14,612 nucleotides of DNA, taken from the NCBI GenBank assembly GCA_902464175.1, contig CABQHZ010000039.1, positions 1 through 14,612 of the forward strand, read 5' to 3'. A program made the position numbers and the translations under genes. This stretch comes from an uncultured Collinsella sp. (GTDB lineage: Bacteria; Actinomycetota; Coriobacteriia; Coriobacteriales; Coriobacteriaceae). Of this stretch, positions 6,450-12,661 are shown one piece after another. The notes beneath the pieces were generated by a model that did no database searches, was not told where the DNA came from, and saw nothing but the letters and a program-made list of their open reading frames with translations. The first letter of the stretch is position 1, and each line of letters opens with the position of its first letter.

Positions 6450-7832
6450 TTACTTAAGCTCGGGCCAGTAACCCTTGTTGGCCTCGATCATGTCGTCGAG
6501 AACTTCCTTGGCGACCTTCATCGAAGGCACGGTCTTGTTGAGCGTAAAGGCCTTGAGTGCTTTCTCGTACGAACCCTCGATCGTAGCCTCGACCACGAGC
6601 TTCTCGGAGTTCAGCTGCTGCATCATGAGGCCCTGCTGGAACAGCGGAATGTTGTCGCGGCTGATGACCTCGGGGCCGTTCTTGCCAATGTAGGCAGGCA
6701 GCTCGACCATAGCGTCGTAGGGCATGTTGGGGATAGCGCCCTTGTTCTCGCAAATGACCAGGAAGCGCTGCTTGGTATCGTTCTTCAGAGCGATAGCCAG
6801 GTCGGCAATCCAGTCGCCGTGGCTGCCCGCATAGAACGTGCTCTCGTCGATCTCGCCGGTCTTCTCGTAGTGGTCGATGCCATCAAAGAGGTTCTTCTCA
6901 CGCGTCTCCTCAACCTCATTCGCACGGGTGCGCTCGGGGTTGGAATGCTCGACGAACTCCTTCTGCTGCAGGTAGTAGTTCAGGTACGTGTTGGGCAGGT
7001 ACTCCGGGAAGCACTCCATGATCTCGTACTCGCCCTTCCAGACGTAGTACCAGCTGCCCTTGGTGTGGCGGTTCTGCTCGGGATGCTCGTCGGTAGCCTC
7101 CTCGGGCTTCTTGGACATCAGCGAGCCCATGCCCTTGAGGTACGAATCGGGCAGCAGAATCTCATGCTCCTTGATGTACTCGCGCAGCTGCGGGAGCACC
7201 TCCTCGCCCTTGTGACGGATCGAGGTGAACCAACCAAAGTGGTTGAGGCCAAAGTAATCGTACTCGACATCCTTCTTGTCGATATCGAGCGCGGCGCAAA
7301 CCACGTCGATGATCGCGATCGGCATGTCGCAGATGTTGATGATGCGAGCGTTGGGACGCAGCACGCGGCAGCCCTCAGACACGATGGCAGCGGGGTTGGA
7401 GTAGTTGAGAATCCAGTAGTCCTTCTTGGCGTACTTCTCAACGTCATCGATCAGCTCGACCATGGGGAAGATGGTGCGCATGCCGTAGGCAAGGCCGCCG
7501 CAGCCGCAGGTCTCCTGACCCACGCAGCCGTGACGCAGCGGAATCTTCTCGTCCTGCTCGCGCATGGCGTAGCCGCCCACGCGCATCTGGGCAAACACGA
7601 AGCTCGCGTCGGTAAAAGCCGTCTTTTTGTCGGTGGTCACCGTGAGCTTGATGTCCAGGCCGAGGTCCTCGTGCAGAATCCAGTCCACGAGCACGCCGAT
7701 CTTGCGCTGGCGCTCCTCGTTGATGTCGTACAGACGAATCTCGTCAACGTCGAGCTCGTCCTTGCGCAGAGCGATGGACTTGACGATGCCAGGGGTAAAG
7801 GTGGATCCGCCACCACACAGAGTAATGATCAT
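6450..7832 (-). CDS. malH: 6-phospho-alpha-glucosidase, glycoside hydrolase family 4
   Basis: This cytoplasmic enzyme splits phosphorylated alpha-glucosides such as maltose 6'-phosphate into glucose and glucose 6-phosphate, by the NAD+- and Mn2+-dependent redox mechanism of family GH4. The 460-residue protein is full length for the family. Visible are the N-terminal dinucleotide fold (TLCGGGSTFTPG, 4-15), a NYSNPAA segment (143-149), the CDMP signature at 168-171 and NHFGW at 197-201. Cys168 and His198 are expected metal ligands. In GH4, CDMP is associated with 6-phospho-alpha-glucosidases (GlvA, MalA, MalH), whereas beta-specific members have CN-type motifs. The ATG at 7832 follows the IICB stop by 3 nt, with GAAGGAG about 9 nt upstream inside that gene. 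It is the last gene of the PTS operon. Confidence 0.95.
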   Translation of the reverse strand: MIITLCGGGSTFTPGIVKSIALRKDELDVDEIRLYDINEERQRKIGVLVDWILHEDLGLDIKLTVTTDKKTAFTDASFVFAQMRVGGYAMREQDEKIPLRHGCVGQETCGCGGLAYGMRTIFPMVELIDDVEKYAKKDYWILNYSNPAAIVSEGCRVLRPNARIINICDMPIAIIDVVCAALDIDKKDVEYDYFGLNHFGWFTSIRHKGEEVLPQLREYIKEHEILLPDSYLKGMGSLMSKKPEEATDEHPEQNRHTKGSWYYVWKGEYEIMECFPEYLPNTYLNYYLQQKEFVEHSNPERTRANEVEETREKNLFDGIDHYEKTGEIDESTFYAGSHGDWIADLAIALKNDTKQRFLVICENKGAIPNMPYDAMVELPAYIGKNGPEVISRDNIPLFQQGLMMQQLNSEKLVVEATIEGSYEKALKAFTLNKTVPSMKVAKEVLDDMIEANKGYWPELK

Positions 7833-7835
7833 TGT

Positions 7836-9452
7836 TTACTGCTCCTTCTCAATTGCGTTTTCGACCTTGTCGCGCATCTCGGCGACCTTCATGCCAAAGA
7901 TGATCTGGATATTGTTGCCGTTGCGGTTGATACCGCTGTTGGGAACGTGGTTGATGAGGCTCTCATCGATGAGGTCCGGGTTCTTAACGTTCACGCGGAG
8001 ACGCGTAAAGCAGTTCTCGAGCTCCTCGATGTTGTCCTTGCCGCCAAGACCTGCGACCAGGTCGGCAATACCTGCATCGACGCCCTCTGCGGGAGCGGTG
8101 GCAACAGCGCCCTGCTTCACCGCGACAGACGCGGCGGCCTCGCCCTCGGCAACGGACTCGGCGAGCTCGGACTCCTCCTCGCGACCAGGCGTGTGGAGGT
8201 TGAGCTTCTTAATAAGGAAGGTGAAGAGGAAGAAGTACAGCGCGGCGTTGACGACTCCAAGCACCAGCATAACCGGCCAGTTGGTCTTGTCGACACCGAG
8301 GACCAGGTTGGAAACCACGATGTTGATGATACCGCCTGCAGTCGAAGCGGGCACGGAGAGGACCTTGAGCAGAACCAGGAAGATACCGGAAAGAACCGAG
8401 TGAACGACAAAGAGCACGGGAGCGGCAAAGACAAAGAGGAAGTCCATGGGCTCGGTGACACAGGAGAGCACGGCGGTGATGATCAGCGGGATGATAACGG
8501 CCTTGGTCTTATCCTTGTTCTCCTTGTAAGCGGTGAAGATAAAGGCGAGACCGATACCGATGTAGGGCCACAGGTTGTTGAAGGTGTAGCTGTTGAAGTA
8601 GGTGCTATCGGAGAAGGGCTGTCCCGTCATTGCCATCTCGGCGACACGGATGGGATAGGCGCCGGCGATAACCTGATCGCCCAGCGTCAGGGTGCCACCC
8701 ACATCGGAGAACTGGAACGGAGTGTAGATGAGGTGGTGCAGACCGGTGGGAACGAGCAGCTTGTTAAGCATGCCGTAGATAAACAGACCGATGTTGCCCG
8801 ACTCCTTAATGATGCCGGCAACGGAGGAGATGGCGCCCTGAACCGGAGGCCAAACGATGCAGAAGCCAGCGCCCATGATCCAGGAGATGATGATCATGAT
8901 CAGGAACGGGAAGCGAACGCCCGAGAACATCGAAAGGGCAATGGGGAACTGCTTGTTCGAGTACTTGTTGAACACGGCACCGGTGATGCAACCAAGAATG
9001 ATGCCGCCAAACACGCCGGTATCGAGCACCTGAATGCCCATAACGGTGCTCTGGCCGGTTCCGGTAAGGCCGAGCATGCCGCTCGCTTCGGCAAGAGAGC
9101 CGGTGGCGTTGAGCACGATGTTGTTAGCCTGCAGGAACAGGAAGAACGACATCAGGGCGATCAGCGAAGCATGGCCCTTGTTCTTCTTTGCCATGGCGCC
9201 GGCGATGCCCACGCAGAACAGAATCGAGAGGTTGTTGATGATAAACATCAGCGACTGATAGACAACGGCGCCCACAAGCTGGAACGGACCGGAGCCCAGC
9301 ACAGGGATCACGGCGCAGATGGTCTTGTTGGTCAGAATAATGCCCACGATGAGCAAAATGCCGGCAACCGAGAGATACATCATCGGCTGAACGATCGACT
9401 TCGCGAACACCTCCAACGGCGCTTTGAAATTGAACTTCTTTTTTGCGGTCAT
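7836..9452 (-). CDS. PTS alpha-glucoside-specific enzyme IICB
   Basis: This membrane permease imports and phosphorylates an alpha-glucoside, passing phosphate from its IIB domain to the sugar. Residues 1 to about 419 are the multi-spanning IIC domain of the glucose/glucoside family (KSIVQPMMYLSVAGILL near the N-terminus, LVPTGLHHLIYTPF mid-protein). Residues about 420-458 are an Ala/Glu-rich linker. Residues about 459-538 are IIB, with the phosphocysteine Cys481 in the context LENCFTRLRV. No IIA domain is attached; the IIA gene at 10425-10937 in the same operon can supply it. The ATG at 9452 (538 residues) is chosen over a TTG at 9479 because GGGGAG lies 7 nt upstream. It resembles GlvC/MalP/AglA; specificity is inferred from the adjoining CDMP-type GH4 enzyme. 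A 99-nt gap separates it from licT. Confidence 0.94.
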   Translation of the reverse strand: MTAKKKFNFKAPLEVFAKSIVQPMMYLSVAGILLIVGIILTNKTICAVIPVLGSGPFQLVGAVVYQSLMFIINNLSILFCVGIAGAMAKKNKGHASLIALMSFFLFLQANNIVLNATGSLAEASGMLGLTGTGQSTVMGIQVLDTGVFGGIILGCITGAVFNKYSNKQFPIALSMFSGVRFPFLIMIIISWIMGAGFCIVWPPVQGAISSVAGIIKESGNIGLFIYGMLNKLLVPTGLHHLIYTPFQFSDVGGTLTLGDQVIAGAYPIRVAEMAMTGQPFSDSTYFNSYTFNNLWPYIGIGLAFIFTAYKENKDKTKAVIIPLIITAVLSCVTEPMDFLFVFAAPVLFVVHSVLSGIFLVLLKVLSVPASTAGGIINIVVSNLVLGVDKTNWPVMLVLGVVNAALYFFLFTFLIKKLNLHTPGREEESELAESVAEGEAAASVAVKQGAVATAPAEGVDAGIADLVAGLGGKDNIEELENCFTRLRVNVKNPDLIDESLINHVPNSGINRNGNNIQIIFGMKVAEMRDKVENAIEKEQ

Positions 9453-9551
9453 AGCGGTACTCCCCTTCCTTTTCCGCAAATTAAGACAGATGTGCCCTGG
9501 ACAAGGCCATAAGCCCTGCCTTATATCAATCGATGTGTGGGCACGTTATGC

Positions 9552-10418
9552 CTAGAGACCAGGTTCTCCAAGCAGGTTAACAATGTGATATGCGAGATAA
9601 CTCTTCTCGGCATTGGTAACGACAACGTTATAGGTAGACGACAAGTGGGCGGCTATGGCGTCCGCGCACGAGAACGCGCACGGATACGCCGTTTCATCGA
9701 TTCGGAACAGCGCGTCGCCATTGATTTGCCCGGCCGCAGGATCGAGCGCTCGCTGTGCGAAAAACTGCAGGTGACGAACGAAACGTTCGTAAGGCAGCGA
9801 GGTGTCATCGAGGGTCGTAGCATAGCGCTCGGAAACAATCGCAAGCACGTCGCGAACAAGCTGGACCGAGATGATGAGACGGTCGGAGCGTTGCGGCATG
9901 GTGGCGTTGACGATATGCAGCGTAATAAAACCCTGCTCTTCTTCGCTCATCTGGATGCCCATATACTCCTTGACAATCTGCAGCGCACGGCCCGCAAGCG
10001 CATACTCCTTGCGATAGAACTGCTGGATCTCGAGCAGCAACGGATTCTCACAGGAGACGCCCTTGCGCTCGCGCTCCAAAGCAAGGCCGATATGGTCTGC
10101 GAGAGCAATGAGGATCTTGTCGTTGACATCAACATTGAGCTCTCGACGGAGCATCTGAACAATGTCCTCGGCAATCACGAGGTTGACGGTGGGGATGGAC
10201 TCCAAAAGATGTGCCAAGCGGTCAATCGTACGCGAATCCTGAGAAGTGCCCTCCTGCAGCGCATAGGTCTTTTCGACCGATGCTTCATCGATAGCGTCGC
10301 CGGCATGACGGCCAAAGCAGAGGCCTCGACCGATGACAATGAGCTCGGAGCCATCGTCCGAAGTGACCATTGCGACGTTATTGTTGAAAACTCGCTTGAT
10401 AACCACGGTACCCACCAC
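9552..10418 (-). CDS. licT: BglG/LicT-family transcriptional antiterminator
   Basis: This RNA-binding protein would prevent termination in the operon leader when its sugar is present, under control of PTS phosphorylation. The 288-residue protein has the three expected domains: the co-antiterminator RNA-binding domain (about 1-58, with FNNNV at 11-15 and GRGLCFG at 30-36), PRD1 (about 65-170) and PRD2 (about 175-288). All four regulatory histidines appear in their usual contexts: His109 (ADHIG), His168 (TLHIV), His216 (RHLQF) and His278 (AYHIV). The start is a GTG at 10418, 6 nt after the IIA stop codon, with a poor ribosome site, so translation is probably coupled to the IIA gene; a second GTG follows at 10415. 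Its likely target is the leader at 10963-11049. Confidence 0.94.
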   Translation of the reverse strand: MVGTVVIKRVFNNNVAMVTSDDGSELIVIGRGLCFGRHAGDAIDEASVEKTYALQEGTSQDSRTIDRLAHLLESIPTVNLVIAEDIVQMLRRELNVDVNDKILIALADHIGLALERERKGVSCENPLLLEIQQFYRKEYALAGRALQIVKEYMGIQMSEEEQGFITLHIVNATMPQRSDRLIISVQLVRDVLAIVSERYATTLDDTSLPYERFVRHLQFFAQRALDPAAGQINGDALFRIDETAYPCAFSCADAIAAHLSSTYNVVVTNAEKSYLAYHIVNLLGEPGL

Positions 10419-10424
10419 AAGAAT

Positions 10425-10937
10425 TTACTCGGAAAGCCAGACGACAGGCTCTTTAACAGCAACAGGGCCGGAAGCGTGCTCACGAAGAGTCGAGTTCTCC
10501 GAACGCTCGCACACGATAACGAAGACCGTGGGATCGAAGCCGGCGGCGCGGACCGCGTCAAAATCGACCTCGACGAGGGGCTGGCCCGCGTCGACATGGT
10601 CACCCTGAGCAACAAGCGCATGGAAGCCCTTGCCCTCAAGTTTAACAGTGTCGATTCCGATATGCAGCATCACCTGAGCAGAGCTGTCGTCGGACATGAT
10701 GCCCAGCGCGTGCTCGGTCGGGAACAGCGCCGCGACGGTACCGGAGACAGGAGCGCACACCGTTCCCTCTTGGGGAACCACGGCAACGCCATCGCCCACG
10801 GCACGGCTGCTAAAAGCGGGATCATTGGTTTTTTCTAGGTGAACAAGCTCGCCGGAAACGGGGGCGAGGATTTCGAACTCGGAAGTTGCAGTCTTCTGCT
10901 CATCCGAACCGCCCATCAGGCGAGAAAAGAAACCCAT
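10425..10937 (-). CDS. crr: PTS glucose-type enzyme IIA (Crr family)
   Basis: This soluble phosphocarrier takes phosphate from HPr and hands it to the IIB domain of the IICB permease. The 170-residue protein shows the family core: LAPVSGELVHLE (24-35), APVSGTV (62-68), FPTEHALGI with conserved His76, and LHIGIDTVKLEGKGF with the phospho-accepting His92. The ATG at 10937 (MGFFSRL) is chosen because AAGGGA sits 9 nt upstream and the family begins near this point. The upstream ATGs at 10955 and beyond lack a ribosome site and would run back into the structured leader. It is the first gene of the operon, 6 nt before licT. It could also serve other IIA-less permeases or carry regulatory duties. 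Confidence 0.93.
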   Translation of the reverse strand: MGFFSRLMGGSDEQKTATSEFEILAPVSGELVHLEKTNDPAFSSRAVGDGVAVVPQEGTVCAPVSGTVAALFPTEHALGIMSDDSSAQVMLHIGIDTVKLEGKGFHALVAQGDHVDAGQPLVEVDFDAVRAAGFDPTVFVIVCERSENSTLREHASGPVAVKEPVVWLSE

Positions 10938-10962
10938 GGTGGCATGTCCCTTCATAAATATA

Positions 10963-11025
10963 GCCCAACCAAAATCAAGCGAATGCGTCCTTAGAGACAC
11001 ATCCGTTCAAAGACTTTGGTTAGGC
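10963..11025 (-). promoter_or_regulatory. Leader hairpin, candidate conditional terminator of the PTS operon
   Basis: In minus-strand RNA, 11025-11012 pairs with 10976-10963 over 14 bp with two G-U pairs. Inside lies a second hairpin of 9 bp and a 6-nt loop (11004-10996 with 10989-10981). The structure is followed by UAUAUUUAU and then the IIA ribosome site. Its 5' arm shares TAACC (11022-11018) with the alternative structure at 11018-11049, so only one can form. The U-tract is interrupted, so termination strength is uncertain. Confidence 0.5.
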
Positions 11026-11049
11026 CCACGTCCGAGGGACTCGGTAACC
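11018..11049 (-). promoter_or_regulatory. Candidate antiterminator RNA element (RAT-like) for LicT
   Basis: Minus-strand RNA can form an outer stem GGUUA/UAACC (11049-11045 with 11022-11018) around an inner stem CCGAG/CUCGG with a UCC loop (11044-11032). The upstream stretch GGAAGGUUACCG (11053-11042) resembles the 5' half of known LicT/SacY targets (GGAUUGUUACUG), but the 3' half does not match well. The UAACC strand is needed for the downstream hairpin, giving the mutual exclusion expected of an antiterminator. Confidence 0.42.
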
Positions 11050-11074
11050 TTCCGCATTTCTTTTTACGGGAGCT

Positions 11075-11080
11075 ATTGTA
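11075..11080 (-). promoter_or_regulatory. Likely -10 box of the PTS operon promoter
   Basis: TACAAT on the minus strand would start transcription near 11068, giving a leader of about 130 nt that contains both alternative structures. At the right distance the -35 region (about 11098-11103) reads ACTATT, which is poor and suggests activator dependence. Confidence 0.45.
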
Positions 11081-11119
11081 GACAAGCCCAAAGCCAGAAT
11101 AGTCATTACGACCGGTGAG

Positions 11120-11148
11120 CGGTATTTTTTCTTCGATAAACGGTATTT
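11120..11148. repeat. Two CGGTATTT direct repeats 21 bp apart upstream of the PTS operon promoter
   Basis: CGGTATTT occurs at 11120-11127 and again at 11141-11148, exactly two helical turns apart. Relative to the proposed start near 11068 they lie at about -52 to -80, a usual place for an activator. No cognate regulator can be named. Confidence 0.45.
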
Positions 11149-11153
11149 AGGCA

Positions 11154-11218
11154 GCACTTGGGGACGTTCCTTTTCTGCCGGCACTCGGGGACACTCCTCA
11201 CTCTGGTGCATTGGGGAC
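11154..11218. repeat. Three GCACTNGGGGAC-like repeats with 27-bp period
   Basis: GCACTTGGGGAC (11154), GCACTCGGGGAC (11181) and GCATTGGGGAC (11208) start 27 bp apart. Each is followed by unlike sequence. The third copy is part of the left arm of the palindrome at 11205-11267, so these belong to one composite repeat element. Confidence 0.6.
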
Positions 11219-11267
11219 AGGTTTGTTTGCACCAGGTTGGTGCAGATTAACCTGGCCCCATTGCACC
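11205..11267. repeat. 63-nt near-perfect palindrome (REP-like element)
   Basis: The left arm (11205-11223) and right arm (11249-11267) match at 17 of 19 positions when inverted (GGTGCA-T/A-TGGGG-A/C-CAGGTT). Inside, TGCACC (11228-11233) and GGTGCA (11239-11244) form a second perfect stem around a 5-nt loop. The element begins 13 nt past the stop codon of the flavodoxin/ferredoxin gene. It has no U-tract on the minus strand, so it looks more like an intergenic palindromic repeat than a plain terminator, though it could slow or stop transcription. Confidence 0.7.
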
Positions 11268-11280
11268 AATTTCGTATGCG

Positions 11281-12042
11281 CTAGACAAAGAGCTCGCATT
11301 CCTTCCGCACGACGCAAACCTTGCTCAGCATCTGGGAAACAGCGGATAGCTTGTTGGGATCAAGCTTACGAGCGCCTCGCGGGCATACGGCAATGCAGCG
11401 CATGCAGGAGATGCACGCCTCGCCAGCTGCTCGTTTGGGGTCACCCTTGTCGATAGCACAAACGGGGCACGCCGCGGCGCATGCACCGCAGGAGACGCAA
11501 TCCTCTGTTGCCTCGGGTGCCATGCGGTGACCTCTGGCTTGTTTATAAGGACGATTGCCGGGAATAGAGGGCTCGGATGCATCCTCAGCCAACAGCTTTT
11601 GCTGAATTTGCTGCGCAAACTCTGCGAGCTGCGCCGCATCCTGCGCATCCGGACGACCGGCAGCAAACTGTCGCGCAATGGAATGTTCTGCAATGGCTGC
11701 AACTGCCGCGATTACCTGGAATCCCGCATGCTTCGCAACGTCCTCCAGCTCTACGAGCGTGTCCTCAAACGCGCGGTTTCCGTAGACGCACACCAGAACG
11801 GCCCGCGCTCCGTTGCCGTGAACCATGTTCAGTCGGTCGACCGCCACGGCAGGGACTCTGCCGGCATACGCTGGCACGGAGATAACAGCCACGTCGTCCT
11901 TCGTCATCGAGACCTCGTGGAAATCCAACCCGCTATCGGTCAGATCGACGGTAACGGTCTTTTTGTCCAGCGCCCCGGCCACAAGGCCAGACACCTTCCG
12001 CGTTCCGCCCGTCGGACTAAACACAATTTCGAATACGCTCAT
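11281..12042 (-). CDS. Flavodoxin-like domain plus two [4Fe-4S] ferredoxin clusters (EFR1-type protein)
   Basis: This soluble electron-transfer protein of 253 residues has an N-terminal flavodoxin-like fold (about 1-150) with an FMN phosphate-loop motif SPTGGTRK (9-16). The C-terminal bacterial ferredoxin domain carries two clusters: Cys182/185/188/192 (CVSCGACAAACP) and Cys210/213/216/220 (CISCMRCIAVCP). Extra cysteines at 195, 243 and 249 are unexplained. The ATG at 12042 has GGGAGGG 7 nt upstream. The gene stands alone, flanked by repeat-rich DNA, so its redox partner cannot be told from context. The nearby hydrogenase is a possible but unproven partner. Such proteins are common in anaerobes and mostly uncharacterised. 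Confidence 0.9.
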   Translation of the reverse strand: MSVFEIVFSPTGGTRKVSGLVAGALDKKTVTVDLTDSGLDFHEVSMTKDDVAVISVPAYAGRVPAVAVDRLNMVHGNGARAVLVCVYGNRAFEDTLVELEDVAKHAGFQVIAAVAAIAEHSIARQFAAGRPDAQDAAQLAEFAQQIQQKLLAEDASEPSIPGNRPYKQARGHRMAPEATEDCVSCGACAAACPVCAIDKGDPKRAAGEACISCMRCIAVCPRGARKLDPNKLSAVSQMLSKVCVVRKECELFV

Positions 12043-12100
12043 CGAGGCACCCTCCCCCCTACGCCTGGCAACGCGTCAAGCCGTTTTCACATTCAGACAG

Positions 12101-12139
12101 AGTATACGGCGCGTGGGATCCCCGTTTTGGTGCACCAAA
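12101..12139 (-). promoter_or_regulatory. Likely promoter with overlapping 14-bp palindrome for the flavodoxin/ferredoxin gene
   Basis: TATACT (12106-12101, minus strand) is a good -10 box about 60 nt before the start codon. The place expected for the -35 box (12124-12129) has no consensus sequence but overlaps a perfect 14-bp palindrome, TTTGGTGCACCAAA (12126-12139). A regulator bound there could block or replace -35 recognition. The GGTGCA/TGCACC core also occurs twice in the palindromic element at 11205-11267, so the palindrome may instead derive from that repeat family. Confidence 0.5.
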
Positions 12140-12180
12140 CACCCCAATGCGCCCACCCTGCGCTGTCTGCCTCTTCGTTT

Positions 12181-12216
12181 TGTATAAATTACGGTACAGG
12201 TTGTATATATTTACGG
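12181..12216. repeat. Pair of TGTATA-n-TTACGG direct repeats 21 bp apart
   Basis: TGTATAAATTACGG (12181-12194) and TGTATATATTTACGG (12202-12216) are near-identical direct repeats whose starts are 21 bp apart. They lie some 85-120 bp upstream of the likely start of the flavodoxin/ferredoxin transcript. The A/T-rich steps could also be read as weak -10 boxes on either strand. Confidence 0.5.
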
Positions 12217-12254
12217 GATATCGCCGCGTTCTCCTGAGGTACCCCATCCTGGCC

Positions 12255-12279
12255 CGTGCAAAAAACGGAGTATTCTGCA
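12255..12279 (+). repeat. Bipartite 25-bp motif, copy 1
   Basis: The motif is CGTGCA, six variable bases, then GGAGTATTCTGCA. In this copy the middle is AAAAAC. The second copy lies inverted at 12465-12489; all 19 flanking bases are identical between the two. Confidence 0.7.
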
Positions 12280-12464
12280 ACGTGACCGCGCCAGCACCGC
12301 CGCGGGTGGGCAAAACTGTAGGGCGCCGTATCGTTCTAAGTCCCGACATGGCGAGAATGACGCGCCCCTGCTCCGGAAAACGGCGAAATCTGACTCGGAA
12401 CGCTCGCTAGGGATATCCGAAGGCCACAGTTGGCGACGTCGAATCATATGCAGACAACTCGAAC

Positions 12465-12489
12465 TGCAGAATACTCCAAAAAATGCACG
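12465..12489 (-). repeat. Bipartite 25-bp motif, copy 2 (inverted)
   Basis: Read on the minus strand this is CGTGCA, TTTTTT, GGAGTATTCTGCA. It matches copy 1 at every base except the six in the middle, where an A-tract is replaced by a T-tract. Sequence outside the 25 bp is not similar between the copies. Confidence 0.7.
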
Positions 12490-12590
12490 GCGCACCCCAT
12501 AGGACCCATTGCTGCATGGCGGAAAATAGGTCCTCAGCATCCCCCAGATGCATTCCCGAGAAAATCACGTTTGAATTAGCGATGGACACG

Positions 12591-12627
12591 GCAAACAAAA
12601 GGGCCCGAGCGTTGTTTGCTCGGGCCC
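12591..12627 (-). terminator. Intrinsic terminator of the DEAD-box helicase gene
   Basis: A perfect 10-bp stem GGGCCCGAGC/GCTCGGGCCC (12601-12610 with 12618-12627) with a 7-nt loop is followed on the minus strand by TTTTGTTTGC. It lies 35 nt beyond the helicase stop codon. Confidence 0.92.
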
Positions 12628-12661
12628 TTAGCTTGTCTCACGCTAGCGCGCGATGCGCATC

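Larger units (their letters stand above)
12140..12590. other. Non-coding stretch without a convincing gene
   Basis: About 450 bases lie between the helicase terminator and the promoter of the flavodoxin/ferredoxin gene. Open frames here (for example minus 12211-12540 and 12407-12598, plus 12147-12410) are short, lack good ribosome sites and give proteins with no recognisable motif. The stretch holds the TGTATA direct repeats (12181-12216), the inverted bipartite motif pair (12255-12489) and a 6-bp inverted repeat AGGACC/GGTCCT (12501-12506 with 12529-12534). A small RNA is possible but not demonstrable by eye. Confidence 0.6.

Noticed and set aside
6426..9512. Open frame of 1028 codons on the plus strand, antisense to the 6-phospho-alpha-glucosidase and IICB genes
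   Set aside because: It spans two well-identified minus-strand genes. Its product is rich in His, Val, Leu, Gly and Asp with no recognisable domain. Long antisense frames are expected from the codon bias of high-GC genes.
9453..9551. 99-nt gap between licT and IICB as a second leader, terminator or riboswitch
   Set aside because: Only short weak pairings are visible (GTGCCC/GGGCAC at 9492-9497 with 9539-9544), and there is no U-tract or RAT-like sequence.
11205..11267. Ordinary rho-independent terminator for the flavodoxin/ferredoxin gene
   Set aside because: No U-tract follows the stem on the minus strand, and one arm belongs to a 27-bp repeat series, so a palindromic repeat element fits better.
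12211..12598. Small minus-strand proteins or a decayed gene between the helicase and the flavodoxin/ferredoxin gene
   Set aside because: The frames are short, lack good ribosome sites, lie beyond a strong terminator and show no recognisable motif.
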